Position numbers and translations under genes: made by a program. Under the pieces are notes generated by a model. The model saw nothing but the letters and a program-made list of their open reading frames with translations, was not told the origin of the DNA and made no database searches. This document shows positions 1 through 12,989 of a DNA stretch of 64,000 nucleotides, piece by piece. Source of the DNA: Lampris incognitus. Taxonomy: Eukaryota; Chordata; Actinopteri; Lampriformes; Lampridae. The stretch is taken from the NCBI RefSeq assembly GCF_029633865.1, contig NC_079213.1, forward strand, positions 111,002,685 to 111,066,684, in the 5' to 3' direction. Position 1 is the stretch's first letter; each line of letters starts with the position of its first letter.

Positions 1-298
1 TTGGTGTGTGTTGTTGTAATGGCTTATGGTGCTGCTTATTTTTTTCTCTTTTTGCACTAAAACTTAGCTGTATCAAAACAATTACCATCAATATTGTTGC
101 ACGGCAATAATGAAGTATCTATCTGTCTATCTATCTATCTATAGATCATCATTGTCAAGTCATTCTTGTTTAACTCTCTGACATCTATGGACTCTGTGGA
201 GCACTCCAAATCCCAGACAACAACCTGAAATTAAAGTCACCAGCACTATTGCATTAGCACCTTCTCTACTACCAAACTATAAATGTATTTATTTTACC
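1..298. other. Non-coding; short (CTAT)n tract
   Basis: No coding exon is recognisable. A short CTAT/CTGT microsatellite lies at about 117-147. By position this is probably intron 1 of the fam102b gene whose first exon is at 4695-4840 on the minus strand (inference). Confidence 0.5.
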
Positions 299-642
299 TG
301 TCCAATTACCCCACTCTTCCGAGCCGTCCCGGTCACTGCTCCGCCCCCTCTGCCGATCCGGGGAGGGCTGCAGACTACCACATGCCTCCTCCGATACATG
401 TGGAGTCGCCAGCCGCCTCTTTTCACCTGACAGTGAGGAGTTTCGCCAGGGGGACGTAGCGTGTGGGAGGACCCCCCAAGTTCCCCCTCCCCCCTGAACT
501 GGCACCCCGACCTACCTATATCCGGCTTCCCACCCGCAGACACAGCCAATTGTGTCTGTAGGGACGCCCGACCAAGCCGGAGGTAACAAGGGGATTCGAA
601 CTGGCGATCCCCGTGTTGGTAGGCAACGCTAGCCGGACGCCC
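299..642 (-). mobile_element. tRNA-derived SINE (family A), copy 1
   Basis: On the minus strand it reads from a tRNA-like head (GGATCGCCAGTTCGAATCCC, B-box-like) to a tail near 299. It shares its whole length with copies at 18.2, 19.5, 36.5, 42.5, 48.7 and 63.7 kb. The 5' head is shortened here relative to the copy at 19517-19946. No clear target-site duplication was found. Confidence 0.75.
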
Positions 643-3434
643 TTAGCAAACAAGATTTAACCTGGGTTTCAGCTACTGCTGTTATAGTGTTTGTTGATAA
701 AAGTCTTTTTACAAGCTTGTTTTGCTCCACACAACAACGTCGCTTTCTCCTAAAACTTGCCGCTGCCTGCAGCCTTCTTCCACTTTTGGACGCCATGCTG
801 AAGATATAAAATATGACGCACTGCATTACTTTTCCCGGGAAAATCCAACCGGACAATAACTACTACAACGAGCAACTACAAAAACGCTCATCGCTTGGGT
901 ATTTATGGTAATGTCTCGATAAATACAAAGTATCCAAAATGACGTCTGTTCAGGTGTAAATCTTTAGGATTGTAGCTTTAATGAACTATAAATGGTCGAC
1001 AAACAGCTTCCCTTGACCGCCTCAGTCAAAATGACATGCAAGGTCAAACCGGTTCCGTGTGATCTGACATTTTTCCCAGTGGAAAATTTAATTCAAGATT
1101 TATAAAGCCTGTCAGGTGAAACTCAGGAGAAATATATATGCTGACATGGCTTGTATCTCATCTCTTAGTCAAACCGGCAGCTTGTTATTTCCCAGAAAAA
1201 AAGTGGTAGGCCGACATACTCATTTAAATGCTGGTGTGGAAATGAACGGTGAACTAATTAATATATTAAATTAACGACACTGATTTCTGACACTATCTTT
1301 TTTTGGAAATGTAAATGCTCCTTCCCTCTTACCCATGACGAACCATCGTCACACACTCAATGCAAATACAAAGGAATGGCAATAAAACCATCTCTTTCCA
1401 ATGTTAAGGTCATAATTTAGCTAGAGCAACTTACAACACTGTGAATGGCAAAGTTATGAGGCTTGTTGGATGTATTATCATAAAAGGCACTTGGAGAAAC
1501 ACGCGTGTGTGTGTACACGTACACACACACACACACACAAAGAACACCAAAGATATGACCTCAAAGGAATGCAGTGTTCGCTATACCTATAGTTATCATA
1601 GTGTGTCGGTATTGTTCTGGCTAATATTTAATACTACCCCAGAGCCACACAACAGTCACCGAAGCAGGACCAAGGGTAAATGATAAGGACCTTCAAACTA
1701 TCATGGAGCCCTGGGCAAGGAAAAGGGGGGAAGAACGGTGTTGAGTTTCAGAAAGATGCGTGTTTTCACAGAAAACAAGAGGAATGCATGAGAAATGGGA
1801 CATTTGCAAAATCATCTAGATTAAGAGAATAGACCAGAACTAAATCAAAAATGTTTTATCGAAGCGGGGAGGAAAAGTTGCCCTTTTTAACACTGATGAA
1901 GACACGAGCTCGCTGGTATTTATTCCTATGGTCCAAAGAAGAGTATGATAATATTTGAATGGAACGTCTAAAATGTCAACAGCTACTGTAACTAGTACGG
2001 GCTTTACAATCAAAACGATACCCGTTCCCACATCTACAAAAAATATAAACAGGAAATACTGTCCTCTATTTCCTACCATGTCTTACATTCACCACCATCA
2101 GACACAAACATAGACATATAGCACACTTTCCTCTTGGATGGTCTGACTTTTTCACCACTTAAGGGTTTCGTATTTGGGGGAAGTGGAACACTGGCGGTCT
2201 TCGCTACATAAAAAAAAACCACAACTGATCCTCAAGTAAGGTATCATCCATCTGGTGACAAATCAGTGAATATCTTCAATGCCGGGCACACAGGAGGTCG
2301 TGACACAGATGTAGCCTGATTCAGAAGCCCAAACAAAGGAGCCCTCAGCTGATCAGCGTGAAAGGAACTGGTCTCTCCAGATGAGAAAGGAGGACTTGTT
2401 AAACGGTCAGGTTGAAAGCATCCATCTGCGGGCTTGTTCCAAGACAAAGCATTTCCCTTTGTATTCTATAAATACTCTGGTGACAGAGGCCGGTGCCTCT
2501 TAAAGCACAGGTCAGAGCAACAAACAAAACAACAAAACAAAAGCCAGGGAGGACAGTTTCGTCCAGGGTCCCAACACGGGAGGCGACGGCATACTTATAT
2601 TACTGTGGGGCTCGGAAGGACTCTTATTAGCTCATATTTCGGTTCCTGAACAGAAAATGTTTGAATTTTGTGTGTAGATGTTAAGGGAGCTAAAGTCTCC
2701 TGGGAAATCCATCTCCAAATGAAGAAGAAGGGCTGAACAGTACTCGTGGACTTCTTTTTAAAAGACGATGCACTTCTGAATAGCCCTTCATAAGGCCAGA
2801 GGCAGTACAATTTCAATCAACTGAACCCGGCTGTTCCATAAAGCATCGTCAAGTATTACTGGCACAGAAAGATGGTTTTTTTTAAAACATTTATTAAACT
2901 TGGGGGGGGGGGGGGGATAGCTAAAGGCCACCATCGTGTTTTCAAAGTCAAAGGCAAAGTGTGTTTATTGTCCCTTGCAGGGAAATTAGTTTTGCAGCCA
3001 GTATAAAAACTCTCACACAAAGACAAAACATACAAAACACCAAGGCGGAATTGACAACAGGACATGGTGGGCAAGGAGAACCAAAGTAGTTCAAATATCA
3101 AATATCCAGACCAAGGAAACAAGCGACCTGCAGACAACCAATGCATACTACCTACTATTTAACATTTGGATGGCAGTGGGGACAAAGGAAGCCCTGTATC
3201 TCTCAGCCCTAACACAGGGCATCCTCAACCTACGACCTGAAGGTCCAGCTCCATCCAGCTCCGGCGCTAGGGGGTGACCTTGGCACTCCAGAAGGGAAGT
3301 GGCCTTTCTTTCACATATGCTGCATCTGTTTACCATTGCTGATGTGTTTCAACTTTGGCAATACTTTGTCCTATATGCTGACATGTCTCTGCAGCAGGTA
3401 CTCATGGCACAATAGAAAAGTTAGAAGAAAAGTC
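643..3434. other. Non-coding stretch, no gene seen
   Basis: Only short open frames without recognisable homology. It contains a (GT)/(AC) tract at about 1503-1541, a G-run at 2901-2915, and at about 2955-3000 a fragment resembling the 3' tail of common fish retroposons. Probably fam102b intron 1. Confidence 0.5.
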
Positions 3435-4119
3435 GGTAACACTTTAGTATGGGGAACATATTCTAAGTAAAAAAACTTAATTACTAGTGAATTAGTAATG
3501 ATGAAGATGTCACTTTAGTATGGGAAACATATTCTAAGTAAAAAAACTTAATTACTAGTGAATTAGTAATGATGAAGATGTCACTTTAGTATGGGGAACA
3601 TATTCTAAGTAACAAAAACTTAATTACTAGTGAATTAGTAATGATGAAGATGTCACTTTAGTATGGGGAACATATTCTAAGTAACAAAAACTTAATTACT
3701 AGTGAATTAGTAATGATCAAGATGTCACTTTAATATGGGGAACATATTCTAAGTAACAACAACTGAATTTAGAGTAATTTAACACTATGAACACTTGTAC
3801 TTTTGTGTTTTGTTATGTAAGAACAGACCATATTCATGAGGTGTTGGTAAGGGAGAATAACTCTTCTTGTGGTACTACCACCTTATAAAGTCCATACTAA
3901 GCAAAGCATATTGAGATGGTACTACTAATAAGCAATACTTCCGAGGTTATAGAGGGAGAACTCATAGTTAATGGCTTACTGGTTGTATAATAAGGCCATG
4001 CAGAATACGGCATTAATAAGTGCTTAATAAAGACCAATGAAGAGCCAATATGTTGCTAATTTGTACGCTAATACGCACCTAATTAATGGTGTATGTGTTC
4101 CCCATACTAAAGTGTTACC
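3435..4119. mobile_element. hAT-type MITE, TSD gaaaagtc
   Basis: Terminal inverted repeats begin GGTAACACTTTAGTATGGGG and end with its reverse complement. The element is flanked by an exact 8-bp direct repeat gaaaagtc (3427-3434 and 4120-4127), the size typical of hAT insertions. Inside the left end a unit of about 72 bp containing the terminal sequence is repeated four to five times (3435-3770). There is no transposase, so it is non-autonomous. Confidence 0.85.
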
Positions 4120-4221
4120 GAAAAGTCAAATGCAAGCCAAGATCTTTGAATTCTACTCTTGCCATCTACCTGTGTCATGCGGCCTCCGCATCATCGTTTG
4201 AACACACGTGTGATAATATAC

Positions 4222-4373
4222 TGTAGCGAATTCGGGGGGAAAACGCAGAAACTGCCGCGGCCGGGACGCGAACCCGTATCGCCCGCACCGCAGGAGGCAT
4301 CGCTAACCGCTCGACTAAAGGGTCAGACCCGCCAGCCGGCGGCCAGCGTGTCTTCTTATCCACGCAGGTTACA
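4222..4373 (-). repeat. tRNA-like TG...CA repeat (solo copy)
   Basis: Read on the minus strand it starts TGTAACC and ends GCTACA. Inside are an A-box-like stretch (TTTAGTCGAGCGGTTAGCG) and a B-box-like GGTTCGCGTCCCG. It is related to 13684-13817, 35138-35272, 56147-56269, 56702-56836 and 62007-62196. It is not a functional tRNA gene: no acceptor stem can be formed. Possible solo LTR of a small retroelement, or a SINE relative. Confidence 0.6.
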
Positions 4374-4693
4374 CTATGGGTTGAAACGTGTGCGTTGATT
4401 TCCTTCTCCTTACGCTTTAAAATGTGAGCATCCACCAGCTGCGGTTACCCCAGTGATCCACCGACGGGTGGTGTTAACGCGAAATGGGACGGGTTCCCGT
4501 GTCAGGCTGTGCGGCGTGGAAATGAGCACTACCCTCTTCTCTCTCTCGCCCATCCGACCGACGCGCAGCCAGGCAGCCAGCCGGGAGCCTGGCGGCGCAG
4601 CTAACGAGCTGAGCTAAGCTAAGCTAACGCTAGCTAGCCCGGCCAACGCTAGCTAGCCCGCTCGCGTTGAATGAGAAGCCGGAACATCTCTCA

Positions 4694-4903
<210 letters not shown>

Positions 4904-4939
4904 TCAACATTTACACCCCCATTGTGTTTGTATGGGGCG

Positions 4940-4947
4940 TGACGTCA
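4940..4947. promoter_or_regulatory. CRE (TGACGTCA)
   Basis: Perfect CREB/ATF consensus palindrome, 100 bp upstream of the fam102b start codon and inside its CpG-rich region. Function is inferred from motif and position only. Confidence 0.5.
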
Positions 4948-5050
4948 CCGATGACAACAATCACCATGACTCCGAAACTGACGTTTGGACGGGGGGTTAA
5001 CATCCGGTTACCTTTCAAAATAAGAGCCGCGACGCGCGTTCAATAACCCA

Positions 5051-5490
5051 GTTAAGAAAGTCGAAGTTCGTCTGGGTACAACGTTTATCGACAGATGGGT
5101 TTCGGTGCTAAATGACGACACGAGTCATGAGTGCTGACAGTGACGTGCCATCTAAGACCCGTACTCGTCTTCAGTCTGAAGATGTCATTGAATGAAGACG
5201 GTCCTCTAACTGAAGATGGTGAAGAGTCGAGGGTTTTACTTGTAGAGCGCTTGTAGAGCGCTTTTCATTTGGAAGAAGACGAAGAAGAAGGAGAAGAAGA
5301 AGGAGGAGGAGAAGAAGAAGAAACAATCCCAAACAGAAAATAGACAGGGTAAAAACCATTTTAATCAGTCATGAAAATTGAGAACAAATTAACAGCGAAG
5401 ACATAATAAAGGTAAAGCATCAGAAAGATGGATGTGAAAACAGCAAAATGAATAAAATAACGATACAAGAAAAGGTAGTGCACATTAGAG
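5051..5490. other. fam102b upstream flank with GAA-rich tract
   Basis: No gene. A (GAA/GGA)n purine tract lies at about 5271-5335. The 8-bp target-site duplication of the next element is at 5483-5490. Confidence 0.5.
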
Positions 5491-6315
5491 CAGCGGTTCT
5501 CAACCGGGGGTCCGCGGACCCCTAGGGGTCCGTGGTGTAATTGCAAGGGGTCAGTGAAAATAAAATATCTTTTAAAAAAAAGATCCTATGACATTTATAG
5601 AAATAGGATTATTTTACTCAAATGTGACTGATAACAGGACTTTTTTCTCTAATTACATCTGTTTCACAAGTGTAATTTATTGTATTTTAATAAGAGATCT
5701 CGCTCCCGTTTGCATTGTTAAAAGTTACTGCATAAAAATTCTGTTGTTACATATATCTGAAAGTTACTGAATACATATTCTGTGTTGTTACATATATCTG
5801 AAAGTTACTGCATAAGAATTCTGTTTTGTTACACATATCTGAAAGTTACTGAATACATATTCTGTTTTGTTACATATATCTGAAAGTTACTGAATACATA
5901 TTCTGTTTTGTTACATATATCTGAAAGTTACTGAATACATATTCTGTTTTGTTACATATATCTGAAAGTTACTGAATACATATTCTGTTTTGTTACATAT
6001 ATCTGAAAGTTACTGAATACATATTCTGTTTTGTTACATATATCTGAAAGTTACTGAATACATATTCTGTTTTGTTACATATATCTGAAAGTTACTGCAT
6101 AAGAATTCTGTTTTGTTAACTATATCTAAGTTACAGCTGAAAGCTCTTATTTTTGCCCCAAAGAGTGAATAAATGCTATAATGCAATTTAAAATGCAGTT
6201 TCTACTGTTTCTATCAAATTGCAACCCCCCTCCCCCAAGATCAGGTGGAGGGGTCCTCAGGGTAGATCAAAAATACGCAGGGGGTCCAGGACCCCAAAAA
6301 GGTTGAGAACCACTG
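5491..6315 (+). mobile_element. hAT-type MITE (family H) with internal 41-bp array
   Basis: Termini are CAGCGGTTCTCAACC and GGTTGAGAACCACTG, a Charlie/hAT-like inverted repeat. The element is flanked by an exact 8-bp duplication cattagag (5483-5490, 6316-6323). Internally a unit of 41 bp (ctgaaagttactgaataca core) is repeated about nine to ten times between about 5722 and 6120. Relatives are at 12990-13621 and 47255-48454 with different array lengths. No transposase. Confidence 0.9.
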
Positions 6316-6323
6316 CATTAGAG

Positions 6324-7917
6324 GATAGAAGGCAGCTTAAATCAAAAACTAGGACACAAAGACGTTCTAAGCTTTCGCTTGAAGATGCCCACTGTATATC
6401 TGCCTCTCTGGTATCTTTAAGGTGCGTGTTCAATATTTTAGGGGGCACAATAAGAAGGCTGGGGACTCACCCCAGTTTCCTTTTATGGACAGTTGTGAGA
6501 GACTAATGGGTGGATCTGAGGAGAATCGTATAAATTATTGTCAAAAAAAAGTGAAAACTATTTCGTCACTCCAATTAAGGCTTTGGGTGTCATTACAGCC
6601 ACAAACAAATGGATGCATGGTGAGACCACCAGCTTGGTCGTTGCTCACTTTGGACCCTATTTATACAATAATGTGAAACTACACTGGGCCTTACACCATT
6701 CAGAGTTGGAATACAATTAAAATAAAAACTGTTGTTGTTGTTGTTGTTGCACACCCTGATGGCTCCTCTCCTCATTTCGACTATATAGCTACTTCGAGCC
6801 CCATCTTGGCACAGTTATTTCCAATAACGACATGAATTGTGCAGCAATGACAAATAAGTAAGGTGTGCTATCGGTGTGCCATCGTTTGTTTTATTTTGAA
6901 GGGGAAAAACTAACCAACAGAAGTGAACCCGTGCTCAGCGCGTGCTCGCTTGACGGCGTCTCAGACGAAGTCCGGTCGTCGTTCGCCCTCTGGCGTTCAA
7001 GTCAAGACGACGTGGTTGAAATAATGAACTCGTTTCACTGTTGCCGCTTGTGATTCGTCATCACCACGTGGTATAAATTAAGCGCCGCTGTGGCTCTCGT
7101 TTTTATATACGTCGGGGGGCGTCTCCATAAAGCTGCGGTGGCTCAGCGTTACCGGCCGACCAATCAGCAAACTGGAGCCATGCGTGCAGCACATTGTTGT
7201 AGGGTAATGTTATGCAGCCAACAGCGCCCCCTGGGGGGCACTAATGTATACTTGCCCTGTGTGCCATGCCTCGCACATTTCGTCGCTTCAAGCGTGTCCT
7301 ATACTAGACTTTATCACATGAGTATAGCTGTAAAATAATAACGAGGCAAGAGACGAGCACCGTACGTTTTCAACTCCTTTCTTTTTATCTCACTTCTTCA
7401 TCACCCTCAGCACCGTACTACTACTCAGCAACCATCATTAGGCTACTGCGCCCTCTGGTGGCGTGGTGGTATTGCAATGAATGAACCGACTACACAACAA
7501 AGCGTAATAATGCATTTCGCGTACAGCTAGGGAAAGTGCACGGATACAAAGACGGTAGTGACAAAGGAAGAAACCCGGAAGAACGGAAAACATCTGGCCC
7601 AGCAGATGTTAGCGGGTCGACACCGCGCCCATTTAGTTGCATGCGCCTCTCCCCGCCTGTTTGTGCCCAGTTGTCCCAGAGACACCGTCAATGGAGGACC
7701 CACTTCAGCTGTCAGAATCTTTTCAGCCTGAGTCATACTGCACAAAAAGAGAGGGAAGAAGAAACCCGTTTGGCCACATGCACAAACCACGCATTCCCTA
7801 CCCTCCAGGGGAGGGAGACGGGTGCCTGTCAGGGCGAAGGTGATAAATCATGAGCACATGTAGCTGTGGGGCGGCCTGCAGGTCCCGATCACACCGCACT
7901 GTGTTCCGGTGCTGTGG
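6324..7917. other. Intergenic, no gene recognised
   Basis: Only short open frames without homology I recognise. A (TTG)n run lies at about 6728-6750. A TATAAA-like box in a GC-mixed context lies near 7071, but no first exon can be tied to it. Confidence 0.45.
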
Positions 7918-10900
7918 CGGACAAGAAGAAGACAAACTCGGACACTAAGGAACAAATAAGGGACTGTGGTGAAATTACAGTACTCCCAATGCCAAGAAGA
8001 AGACAAACTCGGGGACTAAAGAACAAATAAGGGACTTTGGTGAAATTACAGTACTGCCAATACCAAGAAGAAGACAAACTCGAAGACTAAAGAACAAATA
8101 AGGGGCTGTGGTGAAATTACAGTACTCCCAATACCAAGAAGAAGACAAACTCGGAGACTAAAGAACAAATAAGGGGCTGTGGTGAAATTACAGTACTCCC
8201 AATGCCAAGAAGAAGACAAACCCGGCGACTAAAGAACAAATAAGGGGCTGTGGTGAAATTACAGTACTCCCAATGCCAAGAAGAAGACAAACTCGGAGAC
8301 TAAAGAACAAATAAGGGACTGTGGTGAAATTACAATACTCCCAATACCAAGAAGAAGACAAACCCGGCGACTAAAGAACAAATAAGGGGCTGTGGTGAAA
8401 TTACAGTACTCCCAATACCAAGAAGAAGACAAACCCGGAGACTAAAGAACAAATAAGGGGCTGTGGTGAAATTACAGTACTCCCAATACCAAGAAGAAGA
8501 CAAACCCGGAGACTAAAGAACAAATAAGGGGCTGTGGTGAAATTACAGTACTCCCAATGCCAAGAAGAAGACAAACCCGGCGACTAAAGAACAAATAAGG
8601 GGCTGTGGTGAAATTACAGTACTCCCAATGCCAAGAAGAAGACAAACTCGGAGACTAAAGAACAAATAAGGGACTGTGGTGAAATTACAGTACTCCCAAT
8701 ACCAAGAAGAAGACAAACTCGGAGACTAAAGAACAAATAAGGGGCTGTGGTGAAATTACAGTACTCCCAATACCAAGAAGAAGACAAACTCGGAGACTAA
8801 AGAACAAATAAGGGGCTGTGGTGAAATTACAGTACTCCCAATACCAAGAAGAAGACAAACTCGGACACTAAGGAACAATTAAGGGACTGTGGTGAGATTA
8901 CAGTACTCCCAATGCCAAGAAGAAGACAAACTCGGGGACTAAGGAACAAGTAAGGGGCTGTGGTGAAATTACAGTACTCCCAATACCAAGAAGAAGACAA
9001 ACCCGGGGACTAAAGAACAAATAAGGGGCTGTGGTGAAATTACAGTACTCCCAATACCAAGAAGAAGACAAACTCGGACACTAAGGAACAATTAAGGGGC
9101 TGTGGTGAAATTACAGTACTCCCAAAACCCAGAAGAAGACAAACTCGGAGACTAAGGAACAAATAAGGGGCTGTGGTGAAATTACAGTACTCCCAATGCC
9201 AAGAAGAAGACAAACCCGGAGACTAAAGTACAAATAAAGGGCTGTGGTGAAATTACAGTACTCCCAAAACCAAGAAGAAGACAAACTCGGGGACGAAAGA
9301 ACAAGTAAGGGGCTGTGGTGAAAGTAATACAGTACCTCCAATACCAAAAAGAAGACAAACTCGGAGACTAAAGAACAAATAAGGGACTGTGGTGAAATTA
9401 CAGTACTCCCAATACCAAGAAGAAGACAAACCCTGAGACTAAAGAACAAATAAGGGGCTGTGGTGAAATTACAGTACTCCCAATACCAAGAAGAAGACAA
9501 ACTCGGGGACTAAGGAACAAATAAGGGACTGTGGTGAAATTACAGTACTCCAAAACCAAGAAGAAGACAAACTCGGGGACTAAAGAACAAATAAGGGGCT
9601 GTGGTGAAATTACAGTGCTCCCAATACCAAGAAGAAGACAAACTCGGAGACTAAGGAACAAATAAGGGGCTGTGGTGAAATTACAGTACTCCCAATACCA
9701 AGCAGAAGACAAACTCGGAGACTAAGAAACAAATAAGGGGCTGTGGTGAAATTACAGTACTCCCAATACCAAGAAGAAGACAAACTCAGAGACTAAAGAA
9801 CAAATAAGGGGCTGTGGTGAAATTACAGTACTCCCAATACCAAGAAGAAGACAAACTCGGACACTAAGGAACAATTAAGGGACTGTGGTGAAATTACAGT
9901 ACTCCCAAAACCCAGAAGAAGACAAACTCGGAGACTAAGGAACAAATAAGGGGCTGTGGTGAAATTACAGTACTCCCAATGCCAAGAAGAAGACAAACCC
10001 GGAGACTAAAGTACAAATAAAGGGCTGTGGTGAAATTACAGTACTCCCAAAACCAAGAAGAAGACAAACTCTAAAGACCAAATAAGGGGCTGTGGTGAAA
10101 TTACAGTACTCCCAATACCAAGAAGAAGACAAACTCGGAGACTAAAGAACAAATAAGGGACTGTGGTGAAATTACAGTACTCCCAATACCAAGAAGAAGA
10201 CAAACCCGGAGACTAAAGAACAAATAAGGGGCTGTGGTGAAATTACAGTACTCCCAATACCAAGAAGAAGACAAACCCGGAGACTTAAGAACAAATAAGG
10301 GGCTGTGGTGAAATTATAGTACTCCCAATACCAAGAAGAAGACAAACTCGGGGACGAAAGAACAAGTAAGGGGCTGTGGTGAAAGTAATACAGTACTCCC
10401 AATACCAAAAAGAAGACAAACTCGGAGACTAAAGAACAAATAAGGGACTGTGGTGAAATTACAGTACTCCCAATACCAAGAAGAAGACAAACTCTAAAGA
10501 ACAATTAAGGGGCTATGGTGAAATTACAGTACTCCCAATACCAAGAAGAAGACAAACTTGGAGACTAAAGAACAAATAAGGGACTGTGGTGAAATTACAT
10601 TACTCCCAATGCCAAGAAGAAGACAAACCCGGAGTCTAAAGAACAAATAAGGGGCTGTGGTGAAATTACAGTACTCCCAAAACCAAGAAGAAGACAAACC
10701 CGGAGACTAAAGAACAAATAAGGGGCTGTGGTGAAATTACAGTACTCCCAATACCAAGAAGAAGACAAACTCGGAGTCTAAAGAACAAATAAGGGGCTGT
10801 GGTGAAATTACAGTACTCCCAAAACCAAGAAGAAGACAAACCCGGAGACTAAAGAACAAATAAGGGGCTGTGGTGAAATTACAGTACTTCCAATACCAAG

Positions 10901-11233
10901 AAGAAGACAAACTCGGAGTCTAAAGAACAAATAAGGGGCTGTGGTGAAATTACAGTACTCCCAAAACCAAGAAGAAGACAAACTCGGAGACGAAAGAACA
11001 AATAAGGGGCTGTGGTGAAATTACAGTACTCCCAAAACCAAGAAGACAAACTCGGAGACTAAAGAACAAATAAGGGACTGTGGTGACATTACAGTACTCC
11101 CAATACCAAGAAGAAGACAAACTCGGAGACTAAAGAACAAATAAGGGGCTGTGGTGAAATTACAGTACTCCCAATACTAAGAAGAAGACAAACTCGGGGA
11201 CTAAAGTACAAATAAGGGGCTGTGGTGAAAGTA
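7918..11233. repeat. 71-bp minisatellite array, about 46 copies
   Basis: The unit (with landmarks caagaagaagacaaac, ctgtggtgaaattacag and gtactcccaat) recurs every 71 bp for about 3.3 kb. Units differ at a few positions (cggag/cggac/cgggg, aaagaac/aaggaac, aataagg/aattaagg, ccaatacc/ccaatgcc/ccaaaacc). Variant order is itself duplicated: a block starting near 9067 recurs about 783 bp later, and a variant with aaagtaatac at 9321 recurs at 10382 and again at 11228. The minus strand is open for long stretches, but 71 is not a multiple of 3 and no protein is implied. Confidence 0.97.
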
Positions 11234-12229
11234 ATACACACTATGATAGACGCATACCATAAGAAATAAAAATCACAGAAATGGTTTCCTGTCATTTCTT
11301 CTGTTACACACAAAGGGTCTGGAAACAACACCAGCCGAGTGAATGGAGGGCGAGATGGGCGGAAATACGATCGGATAAAACGGAAAGAGAAGAAGATGCG
11401 AACACCCGAATGTCTTGCATATGCATTAGGGTCATTCAGTGAAATCGGTACATTTCGCGACCCCAGTGTCATAAAATCACTATAATACCAAATACACGCA
11501 TTATTTAAAAACACTACCTCAAATCTAAGTAAATTAAATATTATTTGCCATAGTTAAATTTGCATTTGTGTTGATACGGCAGGGATTTTCGCCTGCCCCT
11601 CACTATGAAAGTTATTTTTCAGCGGGTCTTTTTAATTGTAAATTGTTGGAAAAATGATACAATTTTCACATTTGTATATTGTTCTAAAAGTAATCTCATT
11701 GTTAAGCAAGGTTTCCAGCATGAATACATGTCATCTTTGTAAAATTTAAACCATTTTATCAGTGTCCCCTGATTTCAAGTCAGCCCTGTTACTGACACAC
11801 ACAAAAAAAAACCCTGTAAAAAAATGGCACATTCCAGCAGTGGCATCAGTCACAGGAAGTTACGTCATTTACAGGAAGAGGATTTTCAACAGTTAAAACA
11901 CAAGTAAGTTTCTCTCTTCTATAATATACAATATTGTTGTTTTATGAGATTGTTGGGTCGGGGACATCATACAGCATCATTACTGTTACCAATTTGTAAC
12001 ATATTAATTAAAATAATAATTTGTGTATCTTGATATTTACCATATCTAAAAGTAATATTCTTTCGAACTGTATGACATGTGCTCTTGTGACCTTGAACAT
12101 TAGCTAGCTAGGGGCAAATTAGTTCGAAATCGTCAATTCTGCTACTGTCAAACCTCTTACTTCTCCAGAGTAACCGGTGTAACGTATTGGGACTTATGTT
12201 AATGCGCATGCTCTCTGGTTAGTCTTTGA
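11234..12229. other. Intergenic, A+T-rich, no gene seen
   Basis: No recognisable coding exon, RNA gene or bounded repeat. The first few bases continue the last minisatellite variant. Confidence 0.45.
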
Positions 12230-12602
12230 TGGGGGGGCTCTCGCGAGGCGAGACTAGGAAGTATTGGGGCTCTCGCGAGACGAGACTAGGAAGTAACGTT
12301 ACGTATGAGCTGAACTGGAGAAACGGTAGAGGCTAGTTCCCATCGACGCAGACAACGGTCAACTGAGCATGCGCCAGTACTCGTTGCCTCCGTTGTCTGG
12401 GTAGGTTAGGGTAGGGCGGGGTTAGGGTTAAAGTTAGCTAATCAGACGCAGAGTAGGGGCGGGTCTTCCTAGAATCCTAGCGCCTGGATGCTACGCGGGG
12501 CGTGTGGAGGCGTGGTAGAGGCATTTCGCGCATGCTCAGTTGACCGTTCTCTACTCCATTTCCGTTCTCCGCGTCTATGGGAACTAGCCTCCACCCTGGA
12601 GA
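12230..12602. repeat. Inverted-repeat composite with GGGTTA-like core
   Basis: A short tandem (gctctcgcgag...gactaggaagta, twice) at 12238-12295 precedes a block at about 12315-12602. Its arms are inverted copies (gaggctagttcccat on the left; its reverse complement atgggaactagcctc on the right; aacggtcaactgagcatgcgc also in both). The core carries gttagggt motifs and the gcgggtcttcctag segment found also at 18278-18460, 34380-34790 and 55607-55840. Confidence 0.65.
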
Positions 12603-12900
12603 AAACGCAGATGTAGCCTGATGGCTGGGTATCCGAACTTTGCCAAGTTCTATGTAAAGAGTTCGTTTACAACCAATGTCTCTCTCGTCTCTTAGTCGAA
12701 TCCTACACCGGCGACGAAGCGGATCCGAACTCCAACAGTTCTGAGCAGTTGATTGATGGAAATCAGCAACCTCCGACATTCTACTAACAGGAATCTGTGA
12801 GTAGCCTAGCGACGCCACCATGACCACGCTGGGTCGCATAGGAGAGTTTGCTGAAGGCTCCGGCGGCACTGCCATTGAGGAGTATGGTGTTCCCAACACA
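12603..12900 (+). mobile_element. Remnant of an LTR retrotransposon 5' end
   Basis: An LTR-end-like stretch finishing near 12705 (cttagtcgaatcctaca) is followed by ccggcgacgaagcgg, resembling a primer-binding site and leader. A short frame then starts at 12821 (MTTLGRIGEFAEGS), resembling Ty3/Gypsy Gag starts, and stops at about 12909. Only a fragment; the assignment rests on pattern memory. Confidence 0.35.
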
Positions 12901-12989
12901 GAATGTTAACCAGTGTGGGTTGGTTGGTTGGTTTTGAATGTGCACAGACCAATGTGATTGGTGCTGAATGAGGTGGAGGTCAGCTATTG

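Noticed and set aside
9111-11514. Several minus-strand frames of 100-141 codons with repeated VCLLLGIGSTVISPQ-type peptides
   Set aside because: They are translations of the 71-bp minisatellite; the unit is not a multiple of 3, all frames are open, and no family is recognised.
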